DNA from: JAAYCI01 sp964370045 | GTDB lineage: Bacteria > Bacillota > Clostridia > Oscillospirales > Ruminococcaceae | Assembly (NCBI GenBank): GCA_964370045.1 | Contig: CAYJGZ010000012.1 | Span: forward strand, 17,115-81,114 | Length of the DNA: 64,000 nt | Direction: 5' to 3' | Part shown: positions 43,079 to 51,909 of the stretch, piece by piece | Layout of the letters: the number at the start of each line of letters is the position of its first letter | Position numbering within the stretch: the stretch's first letter is position 1 | The notes under the pieces: generated by a model | The model's database searches: none | Seen by the model: only the letters and a program-made list of their open reading frames with translations | What the model was told of the DNA's origin: nothing | Made by a program: the position numbers and the translations under genes

Positions 43079-43750
43079 ATGAAACGACTAAAAGTAATCG
43101 CATGTGAGGTTGCATTTCGAGAGCTGTGCTTTTGTGCCGCTCAGGCTGACACTGTCGTCGACTTCACCTTTATGCCGAGAAAGCTTCACATCGTCGGAGC
43201 TGCAAAAATGCAAGAGATACTGCAGGGTGAAATTGACAAGGTGGATGCTGAAAAATATGATGCGATATTGCTTGCGTATGGGCTGTGCGGTAATGGCATA
43301 GTTGGGCTTTGCTCCCCACTGCCGATTGTCGTTCCCAAAGTGCGTGACTGCATATCTTTTTTCTTGGGCTCGCAACAAAAATATGATGCTTTTTTGAAAG
43401 AACATCCAAAAGCATTTTTCTTCACATCGGGCTGGATTGAGCGTGAAATGAATTTTGGTGGCGGAAATATTTTGGACAATTTCGCAAAAATGCCGGACAA
43501 ATACAAATCAATGATTGATGAGTTTGTGTTTATCAACACCAATGTGGGAAACACCAAGGATTATCGAGAAAAAATACGTACACAAGCCGAAAGTATCGCT
43601 TGGACACCCATAGAAATCGAGGGTGACAATTCACTGTTATTTAGGTTTCTAAATGGGAATTGGAGCGAAAATGAATTTGCGGTAATTCCGCCAAATCATC
43701 GAATTGTTTCATCGGATAATGAAAATATTATCGGTTATGTAAGTAACTGA
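43079..43750 (+). CDS. DUF1638 protein
   Basis: A 223-residue protein of family DUF1638, whose function is unknown; members are often near corrinoid methyltransferases, none of which is visible here. Typical features are KVIACEVAFRELC at the N-terminus, LAYGLCGNGIVGL and the VVPKVRDC element, with several conserved cysteines that could bind metal. An AAGGGG ribosome site precedes the ATG. The gene is clearly richer in A and T than its neighbours and uses more AAA/GAA/ATT codons, so it may be a later arrival. Confidence 0.82.
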   Translation: MKRLKVIACEVAFRELCFCAAQADTVVDFTFMPRKLHIVGAAKMQEILQGEIDKVDAEKYDAILLAYGLCGNGIVGLCSPLPIVVPKVRDCISFFLGSQQKYDAFLKEHPKAFFFTSGWIEREMNFGGGNILDNFAKMPDKYKSMIDEFVFINTNVGNTKDYREKIRTQAESIAWTPIEIEGDNSLLFRFLNGNWSENEFAVIPPNHRIVSSDNENIIGYVSN

Positions 43751-43830
43751 TAGTCGCAAATAAGTTAGTATATTGTTTTGAGCAGTCCGGTGCTAAATAG
43801 TGCGTACGTTATCCCTTGCAACACAGAAAA

Positions 43831-43877
43831 AGCGAGCAGGTGTGGAAAAGCCGTCCACATCCGCTCGCTATTTTTTT
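43831..43877. terminator. Bidirectional terminator
   Basis: AGCGAGCAGGTGTGGA and TCCACATCCGCTCGCT pair with few mismatches around AAAGCCG, with a T-run on the plus side and TTTTTCT on the minus side. It ends both the DUF1638 gene and the convergent DUF308 gene. Confidence 0.88.
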
Positions 43878-43903
43878 ATCATTGCTACGCCACTATCATC
43901 GCT

Positions 43904-44536
43904 CTATCGCCTTTTTTTCTCCTCTTCGGATATTACCTGACCCGTAACGGGGTCCTCTATAATATCAAGCGGTCTGCCATCATGCCTTGCTTTCGCCTGC
44001 GCTCCTTTGCGCTGAAACATCACCAAAAGCAGTATGGCGAGGTTCAACAGCCCATCCACAATAAGCACAATGCCAAAGTAAATGGCCAGTGCGCCATCAC
44101 CGAATATATCCATAATTAAAATCAGGCCCAGTGTTGTGGTGGCAAGCGCCAGCATCAACACCACCCACCAATAGACAAAGCCTATTTTGCGTAGGTCAAA
44201 GGCGTGTTGTAGCTTAATCATGCCGCCGTATATTATCGCAAAGCCCAAAATTACGGGTAGTAGTTCTGTTAGCACATCCGGCTTTGCAATGGCGTAAACG
44301 CCCACCGTAATCAGCGTAACACCCAGCGCAAGGTCATTGCTTAAAAAAGAGTAGGTTTTGTCCCGCATGAAATAGGACACAAAGCGAATAATGCCCAAAA
44401 CAACACCCACCCCACCCAAAAGGTAGCAGGTTATGAGCTGTGACTGTACCGGTGCTAATAGCAAAAACAAACCTAAAATAATATAGCTCGCCGATAAAAC
44501 CGAAAACGTAAGAGTATTTTGTTTATTGTTTTGCAC
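43904..44536 (-). CDS. DUF308 / HdeD-like membrane protein
   Basis: A 210-residue membrane protein with about six helices in three pairs, like HdeD, whose E. coli member protects against acid. The C-terminus is polar and basic (RKGAQAKARHD, ISEEEKKRR). The GTG at 44536 is chosen because AAAGGAGGAG stands ideally before it; the frame would otherwise extend 17 residues into the ribosome site. R1 copy g lies about 90 bp upstream in the same orientation. The role here is unknown. Confidence 0.85.
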   Translation of the reverse strand: MQNNKQNTLTFSVLSASYIILGLFLLLAPVQSQLITCYLLGGVGVVLGIIRFVSYFMRDKTYSFLSNDLALGVTLITVGVYAIAKPDVLTELLPVILGFAIIYGGMIKLQHAFDLRKIGFVYWWVVLMLALATTTLGLILIMDIFGDGALAIYFGIVLIVDGLLNLAILLLVMFQRKGAQAKARHDGRPLDIIEDPVTGQVISEEEKKRR

Positions 44537-44622
44537 GCGTATCTCCTCCTTTTTTTCACAAGACATCCCACCGCAAATATACCACAATCCATTTCGCTAA
44601 ATCAAGGTGTTTTCTTGCGTAG

Positions 44623-44743
44623 GGAGTGTCCAAACGCAGTGATTTAGTTTTTTGGTATATCCTCCCCCCCTACGGCGGGTGGAGGATATACCGCCTTCTT
44701 CTCTCACTTAACGTATTCTAAATCACCTCTATTAGTCCACTCC
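44623..44743 (-). repeat. R1 repeat, copy g (full-length, minus strand)
   Basis: Read on the minus strand it has GGAGTGGACTAATAG, GATTTAGAATACGTTAAG, the core GGTATATCCTCC / GGAGGATATACC, the A-tract and AAATCACTGCGTTTGGACAC ending in TCC. Compared with copy b the second pair of the stem is changed from C-G to G-C on both sides. It stands between the AI-2E exporter gene and the DUF308 gene, upstream of the latter in its direction. Confidence 0.85.
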
Positions 44744-44774
44744 CCTTGCGTAATTTCACATTCACTTGTAACAA

Positions 44775-46166
44775 CTATTTCCCCTGTGATGTATTTGCCT
44801 GCGTGGATGTATCCTCTTCATTGTCATCCTCGTCGCTCTGATTTATCTGCACCACATTGGGACATACACCCTCACTTTCGGGCAGCCGAGGCGCACCCTC
44901 ATCTGTGTTTTTTGCTGTAATGGTGTTGTGCTTTACATTTTCATCAAGCTCTACCGTCACAAATTCAGCACCCTGCTCTGCAAACGAAAGTTCATCATCC
45001 GCAAGGCCTTTTTTCCTCAGGCGGTTTTCCACAAACTCGCTGATAAGCGTGTACAGCACCGCAGTGACCGGAACGCCCAAAAGCATCCCCGTAAAGCCAA
45101 ACAGCCCACCACCTACGATAATGGCAATCAGCACCCATATGGCGGGCAGGCCTGTGCTTTCGCCCAGTATTTTCGGGCCTAAAATATTGCCGTCAAACTG
45201 CTGAAGCACCAGCACAAACACCCCAAACCAAAGCGCACTCCACGGGTTTGCTATCAAAAGGATAAGCGCACACGGAACCGCACCGATAAGCGGCCCGAAA
45301 AACGGAATAATGTTCGTGACACCAATCACCGTGCTTATGAGCACCGTATACTGCATTTGCAGTGCCGAAATGCCAAACAAATCCCCCGCAAGGCTCATGA
45401 GTGAAAGCCCGCCAAAGCACAAAAGCCCGATGATGGCACTATCCAGTATTTTGCCGCTAATAAAGCCGGAAAACACCTTGTCGCTCAGCTTGCCTATCTG
45501 CATTACCCTATCCGCATGCTTTTTTGAAAGCAGTGCATACATCACACGCCTTGACTGTTTTATCAGCTTTTCCTTGCTGCCCAACATGTAGATAGATGCG
45601 ATAAAGGCTGTAATTGTGCCTATTGCGCCGCTGATTATTCCGCTGCCTATGCGCACACCTACATCTATCAGCTCCGACTGTATGGAGCGAAGCCACTCAA
45701 GCACGCTGTTTATTATATCCGTGTAGCTCACCTGAAGGCTCTCTATGTTCTCTGTACCTATCGGAGCCCACGTGCCCACCCATTCCAAAAGCAGGTTGAT
45801 GTTGGCGGCGTACTCGGGCAGGTTGTTCACAAGGCGCACTATGCTGTCTATCACCTCGGGCATCACAAAGCTAAGCATCAGCCCCAAAAGGAATATTGCA
45901 AGCAGATAGGTTGTGAGTATGGACACTCCACGCTTTTTTTTGAGCTTCGAGAAAAGTGTCCGCTCAAAAAAGCTCATAGGCATATTCAAAATGTATGCTA
46001 TAGCGAGGCCGATGACGAATGGGTTTATTATGGAGTACACCGTGCCGATAACCCCCAGCACCGCCCCTATATTGGACAGCGCCATAAACAGCAAAATCCC
46101 AACGCACATGACCACCAGGTATGTAATTGTGCGCTTGGTAAACAGGATGTTTTTCTTCTTTTTCAT
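44775..46166 (-). CDS. AI-2E family transporter-like membrane protein
   Basis: A 463-residue integral membrane protein of the AI-2E exporter (TqsA/PerM/YtvI) family, with about eight helices and the family's central GVTNIIPFFGPLIGAVPCAL and DGNILGPKILGES motifs. Members export small molecules or act in cell-envelope ion balance; autoinducer export is only one possibility. The C-terminal tail of about 70 residues is acidic and low-complexity. The start is ambiguous between 46172 and 46166; the latter is better spaced from GAAAGTGA. It follows the envelope O-acetylation genes. Confidence 0.88.
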   Translation of the reverse strand: MKKKKNILFTKRTITYLVVMCVGILLFMALSNIGAVLGVIGTVYSIINPFVIGLAIAYILNMPMSFFERTLFSKLKKKRGVSILTTYLLAIFLLGLMLSFVMPEVIDSIVRLVNNLPEYAANINLLLEWVGTWAPIGTENIESLQVSYTDIINSVLEWLRSIQSELIDVGVRIGSGIISGAIGTITAFIASIYMLGSKEKLIKQSRRVMYALLSKKHADRVMQIGKLSDKVFSGFISGKILDSAIIGLLCFGGLSLMSLAGDLFGISALQMQYTVLISTVIGVTNIIPFFGPLIGAVPCALILLIANPWSALWFGVFVLVLQQFDGNILGPKILGESTGLPAIWVLIAIIVGGGLFGFTGMLLGVPVTAVLYTLISEFVENRLRKKGLADDELSFAEQGAEFVTVELDENVKHNTITAKNTDEGAPRLPESEGVCPNVVQINQSDEDDNEEDTSTQANTSQGK

Positions 46167-46242
46167 CAGCATTCACTTTCTTTGTGTACGTATTTTGCGC
46201 ATCATCCCATTCCATCCCCGTTTTGCGCTTGTTGTTCAAAAC

Positions 46243-47475
46243 CTACCGCATCATCCTTATTACCGTGTCATCGCTCGTGAAAGACTCAAAGCTGTACAGC
46301 ACCACTATATCCTCGTACTGCCCCTGCTCTATGAGCGTGCTTAACGTAAACCAGTTGCGCAGGTCCACAACGCCTATTTTTTCATAGTTTTCCACAAGGT
46401 AGGGCACTAATGCATTTGCGTAGCTGTCCTTCACCACCAACACAGAGCCCTCGCCGTTACCCTGTATCTCACTATAACCGTTGTTGCCGTGCAAAAAAGC
46501 GGCATATTTGTCAAACTCCGCAAGCTGTGGCAGATTCATAATCCCACCCTGCATTTCATCTTCACTTCCCTCGTAGGGAATGTATGTCATTTGGTTTGGC
46601 AGCTCATAATACACAAGTGTATCCTGCCTTGAGTCAAGCCGCTTTGTCTTTGTAAAGTTTGTGCCCAAAAATCCGGGCACTTCCACCCTCGGTGCGCTCG
46701 GCAACGTGGGTGTTTTGCCCAAAGACTCACACAGCTGCTCATACGCCAGCCACGCACCGCCGTCGGTAGTCCAGTGGTGGTCTGTGTAATAGTACACCTG
46801 CTCACCCTGCGCAAGGCTCTCCTCAAACACCTGCCGTACATCCACCACCTTTGCACCCGCCGCACTAAACTGTGCAAACATGTCGTCCGTAAGCGCACCC
46901 TCGTCTATCTGCTGGGGGGAAAATGGCAGCTTATCCGCCATCATGTATGCGGGTGACGGTACAATCATCACATGCACCTGCCCGGGGTACTCCTGCGCCA
47001 ACATCGAAAGCGCCTCGATGTTCAGCGGCATCATGCGCTCCTGCTCGGCGCTCAGCGTCTCGTTTTTGGCAATCTGATAGCCGTCCTGCGCATACCATAC
47101 ACCGCCGCTCTCCAGCTTGCCCTGCGCCACCTCAAACAAGCTGTGCGCACTCACCCACTCATCTCGCCACAAAAACTGGTCTCGCACAAACTCACCGTAG
47201 TCCCTCGTCCACTCGTTGTCCCACAGCGCCTGCGCCGAAAGCTCGGGCATCTGCTCAAGGCTTCGGTTTTCATACACGCTCATCTCCTGCGTGGGCTTTA
47301 CCATATCCACAATGGTAAACACGCCCAAAAAGGCAAAAAACAACAGCACAATAGGATATTTCAGCAGTGACTTAAAACCTAAGCCCTCCTGCTGTACATC
47401 TTTTTCCTCTGCGCTTTGCTTTTGCTCCTCGGGCAGGGCTTCACCCTGCTTTTGCTTGTTTTCGTCTTGTTTCAT
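46243..47475 (-). CDS. DHHW-family protein (AlgJ/AlgX-like O-acetylation partner)
   Basis: A 410-residue membrane-anchored protein: a charged N-terminal segment, one membrane helix (about residues 40-58), then an extracellular SGNH-like domain with the family's YYTDHHWTTDG near 230 and VVKDSYANALVPYL near 350. Such proteins transfer acetyl groups from an MBOAT partner to a cell-surface polysaccharide. The MBOAT gene lies directly upstream on the same strand, so the two probably form one O-acetylation unit. The start has AAACAAGATG in front and no strong ribosome site. Confidence 0.88.
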   Translation of the reverse strand: MKQDENKQKQGEALPEEQKQSAEEKDVQQEGLGFKSLLKYPIVLLFFAFLGVFTIVDMVKPTQEMSVYENRSLEQMPELSAQALWDNEWTRDYGEFVRDQFLWRDEWVSAHSLFEVAQGKLESGGVWYAQDGYQIAKNETLSAEQERMMPLNIEALSMLAQEYPGQVHVMIVPSPAYMMADKLPFSPQQIDEGALTDDMFAQFSAAGAKVVDVRQVFEESLAQGEQVYYYTDHHWTTDGGAWLAYEQLCESLGKTPTLPSAPRVEVPGFLGTNFTKTKRLDSRQDTLVYYELPNQMTYIPYEGSEDEMQGGIMNLPQLAEFDKYAAFLHGNNGYSEIQGNGEGSVLVVKDSYANALVPYLVENYEKIGVVDLRNWFTLSTLIEQGQYEDIVVLYSFESFTSDDTVIRMMR

Positions 47476-47552
47476 CTTGTTTTTCTCCCAAAAAGGCGCT
47501 TGTTACTTTTCCTCAAAACATCCGCACAGCGCTTTTCACACAGCAAGGTGGG

Positions 47553-48989
47553 TTAAAAATTAAAATAAAGGAACGGGCTGTAGCCGCCTGCCACCATGTA
47601 GGATATGCACACAAACAACAGCGCGCCCAGCACTGTGCCACGCACCCACACGTTGTCCCCCACCTTGTTCCACACTTTTTGGGGCAGTGCGGTGGAAAAC
47701 AATATTCCTATGGCAAGCGGCCCTATGTAGTTGCGTGCGTAGTACAGCGCCTCCACACCATCCTGCGGAATAAACATCTTGTCAAACAGGGTGGAAAGCC
47801 CCACGCCGTGGTCGCTCCCCACAAAGAGCGCCCAGCCTATCACCACAATTATTATGGTGTAAAAGTGGGAGCACACTTTCGACTTTTCGAGATGCTTGAG
47901 CAAAAACGCCTTCTCTATTATGAGCAGCACACAGTAATAAAGCCCCCACAGTATAAAGTTCCAGTTAGCCCCGTGCCAAAAGCCGGTCAAAAACCACACT
48001 ATGGCGAGATTTAGCATCTGACGAGGCAGTCCCTTGCGGTTGCCCCCCAGTGGAATGTACACATACTCCCGAAACCACGAGGAGAGCGAAATGTGCCACC
48101 TGCGCCAAAAATCGGTGACCGAGCGTGCAATGTATGGCAGGTTAAAGTTCATGCCAAAGTCAAAGCCGAGCATCTTGCCCATGCCTATGCCCATGAGCGA
48201 GTAGCCCGAAAAGTCGAAATAAATATACAGCGTGTACGCCACAAGCCCCAGCCACACCAGCGGCGTGGAGGCATTTTCCAGCCCTATGCCGCCCACCACC
48301 GTCCACTGCCCTGTTTGGCTGCTGTAGCTCGCCTGCCCCACTATGTCCGTCCACAGGCGGTTCACGCTGTCCGCCACCAGCACCTTCTTGGCAAGCCCGA
48401 ATATAAACAGCGTGACACCCTCGTTCACCCTGTCCATCGTCACACGGTTTCTGTATATGTGCAGACGCTCGTTTATTTCGGAGTATCGCACAATAGGGCC
48501 TGCTATCAGCTGTGGAAACATCACGACATATGCGCCAAAGTTTATGATGTTCTTCTCGCTCTGCACCTTGGCTCTGTACACATCTATGGTGTAGCTCATG
48601 GACTGGAATGTGTAAAAGCTGATGCCCAAGGGAAGCACCAGCTGGCCTATCAGCGGCACGGAGGCGCCGAAAATAGTGTTTAGGTTTTCTATAAAAAAGT
48701 TTGAGTACTTAAAATAAAGTAGCATGGACAGGCTGCCCGCAATGGACAGCACCAAAAAAAGCCGACGCAGGCGCACGCTGTTTCCAAAGTGCCCTATGAG
48801 CAGGCCGCAAATATAGTTCACAAGGATTACCGCCAGCATAATCCAAAAGAACTTCACCTCGCCCCAGCAGTAGAACACAAGGCTGCATATAAACAGCGTG
48901 GTGTTCTTCATTTTTGGCGGGCTTATGTAATAAAGCAGTAGCGTTATGGGCAAAAAGCGAAACAAAAACAGGATAGTGCTAAAAAGCAT
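47553..48989 (-). CDS. MBOAT-family O-acyltransferase (AlgI/DltB-like)
   Basis: A 478-residue membrane protein with ten or more helices that passes acetyl (or another acyl) groups through the membrane to a surface polymer. The hallmark is the membrane-embedded histidine in LTGFWHGANWNFILWG (about residue 325); also typical are FPQLIAGPIVRYSEI and FNLPYIARSVTDFWRRWHIS. Closer to AlgI/PatA than DltB. It is paired with the DHHW protein. A 30-bp palindrome stands upstream at 49026. The ribosome site is GTGAGG. Confidence 0.93.
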   Translation of the reverse strand: MLFSTILFLFRFLPITLLLYYISPPKMKNTTLFICSLVFYCWGEVKFFWIMLAVILVNYICGLLIGHFGNSVRLRRLFLVLSIAGSLSMLLYFKYSNFFIENLNTIFGASVPLIGQLVLPLGISFYTFQSMSYTIDVYRAKVQSEKNIINFGAYVVMFPQLIAGPIVRYSEINERLHIYRNRVTMDRVNEGVTLFIFGLAKKVLVADSVNRLWTDIVGQASYSSQTGQWTVVGGIGLENASTPLVWLGLVAYTLYIYFDFSGYSLMGIGMGKMLGFDFGMNFNLPYIARSVTDFWRRWHISLSSWFREYVYIPLGGNRKGLPRQMLNLAIVWFLTGFWHGANWNFILWGLYYCVLLIIEKAFLLKHLEKSKVCSHFYTIIIVVIGWALFVGSDHGVGLSTLFDKMFIPQDGVEALYYARNYIGPLAIGILFSTALPQKVWNKVGDNVWVRGTVLGALLFVCISYMVAGGYSPFLYFNF

Positions 48990-49025
48990 ACCGCAACCTC
49001 ACAAGAAAAATTTATCCCCTTTTCA

Positions 49026-49055
49026 TATAGTGTCGACAATACTGTAGACACTATA
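49026..49055. promoter_or_regulatory. Operator-like palindrome before the MBOAT gene
   Basis: TATAGTGTC and GACACTATA form a perfect 9-bp inverted repeat around 12 bases, with further symmetry inside (ACA and TGT). The minus-strand reading TCTACAGTATTGTCGA resembles the TACA-N4-TGTA shape of BlaI/MecI-type operators. It lies about 37 bp before the MBOAT start; no such regulator is in the window. Confidence 0.55.
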
Positions 49056-49132
49056 TAGGGTGCGTTTGCCTAAGCATTTCCGCAAACACACCCCATGTGC
49101 TTATTGTCTAAAAAAGCACATATCACAGCCTA

Positions 49133-49750
49133 TTATGCAAACAACCCCGCAATGGCATCATCCAGCATCGCCCAGCCGTTTTCGTGCGCTGCCCCGGACA
49201 CTGCGTATATCACATAATCCCCCGAAACGCTCATGCGTGCGCCCTCTGTGTTCGCCCGTGCGTTCTCAAACTCTGTGTAGTCGGGGTTGCCTACACTGCT
49301 CTGCTTGTACGCTTCCAGCTGTGCCAGCAGGTCGTTTGCCATGCCCTCTTTCGCCTGAATAACAATCACCACGCCGCCGTTTTGCGCAACATTTTGGGAC
49401 ATCGCCCCCGCAAAGCTTGCTATCATCTCCACATCAATGCCGCCTGCCTTTAGGTCCAGCTCCTCCATGGGAACGGTAGTGCCCAGCTCTGCGGCAGTGC
49501 TCAGCGTGGCGAGCAGCTCGTTTACATCATACGGCTGTGCGCCGGCCTCTGATGCCGCAGAGGTGGCCGCAGATGCAGGTACTGAAGCAGCCGTCGAGGA
49601 CGCAGGTGCTTCGGAAGAAGAAGCAGCTGACGCCGCAGGCTGTGCCGCAGAGGATGCCTGTGCCGAGGAGGACGCACCGCCACCGCAAGCGCTCATCATA
49701 AGTACTGCCACACTAAGCACTATTGTCATCGCAAAAAAACGTTTTTTCAT
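49133..49750 (-). CDS. DUF4358-type lipoprotein
   Basis: A 205-residue secreted lipoprotein: signal peptide ending in the lipobox MMSACGGG, so Cys at about residue 22 is lipidated, then an Ala/Ser-rich linker (about 25-65) and a compact C-terminal domain resembling DUF4358, of unknown function. Late features are GVVIVIQAKEGMANDL and GDYVIYAVSGAAH. The ATG at 49750 follows AAAGGTGAT. It stands alone between the MBOAT and FMN-lipoprotein genes. It would sit on the outer face of the membrane. Confidence 0.8.
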   Translation of the reverse strand: MKKRFFAMTIVLSVAVLMMSACGGGASSSAQASSAAQPAASAASSSEAPASSTAASVPASAATSAASEAGAQPYDVNELLATLSTAAELGTTVPMEELDLKAGGIDVEMIASFAGAMSQNVAQNGGVVIVIQAKEGMANDLLAQLEAYKQSSVGNPDYTEFENARANTEGARMSVSGDYVIYAVSGAAHENGWAMLDDAIAGLFA

Positions 49751-49925
49751 ATTTATCACCTTTATCCTATAAAATTCTCAATACGAGTTGTTCGGCATTT
49801 ACGCAAAGTGCCAGTGTTCGGCAAAAATCCACCCCGCCGAAACACACCATGCTCTGTTTGCTCACACGGCGGCACAACGCATACTACCTCAACATAATAC
49901 ATGATTTTATGCAAATTTTCAAGTT

Positions 49926-50016
49926 AAATGGCTTTGATTTCAAAAGCAAAATCAAAGCCAGCAAAAGACAAGGCACATCCACAGCGGCGGCTCGCCACGG
50001 CGGATGTGCCAAAATA
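49926..50016 (-). terminator. Paired hairpins after the FMN-lipoprotein gene
   Basis: In the minus-strand direction GGCACATCC/GGATGTGCC, with a GC-rich interior, is followed by CTTGTCTTTTGC and then a second stem GGCTTTGATTT/AAATCAAAGCC. The first stem and T-rich run can end the FMN-binding gene, whose stop is at 50031; the second may act as backup. Confidence 0.6.
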
Positions 50017-50030
50017 TTTTCAAACTTACG

Positions 50031-50483
50031 CTACACCTCCGGCACGTTGTCCACCTGCACCACCGAGGTATCTCCCGCTTGTATCTGCACCTCTAAGGCT
50101 TCAAACAGCGCCCTAAAGCATTCGCTGGACCATGTGGCACCCGCCACCGTGTCCACCTCATCAATACTTCCACTGCTCATGTACTGGTTCACAAGGTCGC
50201 CCGTGTAACGCGCAGGGTATGTGTCCTGCACAAGGCTCATGCGCTCCTCGTAGTCGGCGTCCTCCGTCCTAAGCGTTCCATCGCTGTTTGTTGCGTTGTA
50301 CTCAAGCTGTACAATCTCGCCGCCTTCCACCGTTGCACGCATAAAATCCTTATAGCCGTACCCATCAAAGTCCCGAAACTCCACCATGTATGTGCCGTCC
50401 CTGTACTGCGCCTCTCCTGCACACCCTGCCATGCCCAGCACGCACACAAAGCACACCATCAAAAACACTGCTATACGTCGCAT
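50031..50483 (-). CDS. FMN-binding lipoprotein (covalent flavin carrier)
   Basis: A 150-residue lipoprotein: signal peptide with lipobox LGMAGCAG (Cys about 21) and a single FMN-binding domain. The flavinylation motif is DTVAGATWSS (usual form [S/A]GATxxS), where FMN is bound through phosphoester to the Thr. Such proteins carry electrons on the outer membrane face in extracellular electron transfer and related systems. The gene is divergent from apbE, which encodes the enzyme that attaches FMN, and has its own promoter. Confidence 0.92.
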   Translation of the reverse strand: MRRIAVFLMVCFVCVLGMAGCAGEAQYRDGTYMVEFRDFDGYGYKDFMRATVEGGEIVQLEYNATNSDGTLRTEDADYEERMSLVQDTYPARYTGDLVNQYMSSGSIDEVDTVAGATWSSECFRALFEALEVQIQAGDTSVVQVDNVPEV

Positions 50484-50639
50484 TTTCAGCCCCTCCTACA
50501 CACAATGTCGTATTTCAACGCCTATAATGGTATCCGTTCAACTTCCATAACAATACGACAACTGCTTATTTTTGCAAAAATCCAAAATAAATACCCTAAA
50601 AATAGTTTTAATAGTGATTTTCTACAAACACGTCTTAGT

Positions 50640-50669
50640 ATAATACCCCACATTGCACATGTTTGTCAA
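50640..50669 (-). promoter_or_regulatory. Promoter of the FMN-lipoprotein gene (TTGACA-18-TATTAT)
   Basis: On the minus strand TTGACA (50664-50669) and TATTAT (50640-50645) are 18 bp apart. The leader to the start at 50483 is about 150 bases and AT-rich, with no fold that I can recognise. It is divergent from the apbE promoter. Confidence 0.65.
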
Positions 50670-50764
50670 ATTTTGTGAGGTTTCGTGCTTTCAGTGTATC
50701 ATATAATCATGAACAAACTTTATATTATGTAGGGCATTTTTGCGCACAAAAGCCTATTCTTCAT

Positions 50765-50793
50765 TTGACAGCTTTTGCCCAAAGCTATACAAT
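50765..50793 (+). promoter_or_regulatory. Promoter of apbE (TTGACA-17-TACAAT)
   Basis: TTGACA at 50765-50770 and TACAAT at 50788-50793, 17 bp apart, give a good promoter some 60 bp before apbE. TATAAT sequences at 50702 lack a partner -35. Confidence 0.75.
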
Positions 50794-50853
50794 TTTACCA
50801 TGTGCATTTTGTACAGTTCAATATCACATGCACCGTGAAAGTGAGCGCCCCAC

Positions 50854-51909
50854 GTGAAAAGATTTTTTTTGAGTGTTTTTTTGTGTACAAGCTTTGCCTT
50901 GTGCTTACTATTAAGCGCATGCGACAGTGCCTCCTCGCAGCTGTACACCTCTGCCACATTTGCCATGGATGTGCTTGTAGACCAGCAGGCGTACGGCACT
51001 GCCGCGCAGGACGCAATGCAGGCGGTAAATGTCGCACTCGCAGAGTACGACACACGCTTGTCGCTGCACAGCCCCACAAGCGAAATCGCCGCAATAAATG
51101 CCGCAGCAGGAAAGGGCGGCGCAGAGGTCTCGCCCGACACCGCACAGCTTTTGAGCCATGCGCTAAACCTGTCCGCTCAAACAGACGGGGCTTTTGCGCT
51201 CACCGTTGCGCCGCTCACACTTGCGTGGGGCATCACGGGGGAAAGCCCTCGTGTTGTGCCACAGGGTGAGCTAAACACGCTACTGCCGCTGGTGAACGAT
51301 GCCGCCGTCGAGATAACACAAAACCGTGTGACGCTCCCCACAGAGGGCATGGGCATAGACCTCGGAGGCGTTGCCAAGGGAGCAGCGTGCGATGTAGCGC
51401 AGGAAATTTACACACAGCACGGAGTACAAAGTGCGGTACTGAATATCGGCGGCAACGTCTATGCTCACGGAACACACCCCGACGGCACACCCTTTCGCAT
51501 AGGCTTTGCGGACCCCTCCGCAGACAGCAACTCCGCCTATATCGCCTCCTTTGCGCTGAGCGATGCGGTGGTGTCCATTTCGGGAGGGTACGAGCGCTAT
51601 GCCGACATTGAGGGCGAGCGTTACATACACATCATCGACCCTCTCACCGGCCTTCCCGCAACGAGCGACGTTTTGTCGGTGGGCGTGATTAGCACAGGCG
51701 GTGCGATGGCAGACATGTATTCCACCACGCTGTTTATACAGGGGGTGCAGGGCGCACTTGAGTATATGCGGGGTGGCGGGGTGGCTATTCTGCTGGACCA
51801 TGAGCAAAACCTTTATGTTTCGCAGTCGCTACAGGACAGCTTTGAGCTTTCGGAAAGTAGCGCCGCAAGCTATACTCTCACCTACATCCCACAGGAGGAC
51901 ACCCCATGA
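50854..51909 (+). CDS. apbE: FAD:protein FMN transferase ApbE
   Basis: ApbE moves FMN from FAD to a Thr of a target protein, outside the membrane, using magnesium. The 351-residue protein is a lipoprotein (signal peptide with LLLSACDS, Cys about 23) with the family's DVLVDQQAYG, GGVAKGAACDVA, VLNIGGNVYAHG and the metal/flavin loop ISTGGAMADMYST near residue 285. The start is GTG at 50854 behind GAAAGTGAG, a weak site. Its likely substrate is the FMN-lipoprotein encoded divergently. The next gene overlaps the stop as ATGA. Confidence 0.94.
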   Translation: MKRFFLSVFLCTSFALCLLLSACDSASSQLYTSATFAMDVLVDQQAYGTAAQDAMQAVNVALAEYDTRLSLHSPTSEIAAINAAAGKGGAEVSPDTAQLLSHALNLSAQTDGAFALTVAPLTLAWGITGESPRVVPQGELNTLLPLVNDAAVEITQNRVTLPTEGMGIDLGGVAKGAACDVAQEIYTQHGVQSAVLNIGGNVYAHGTHPDGTPFRIGFADPSADSNSAYIASFALSDAVVSISGGYERYADIEGERYIHIIDPLTGLPATSDVLSVGVISTGGAMADMYSTTLFIQGVQGALEYMRGGGVAILLDHEQNLYVSQSLQDSFELSESSAASYTLTYIPQEDTP

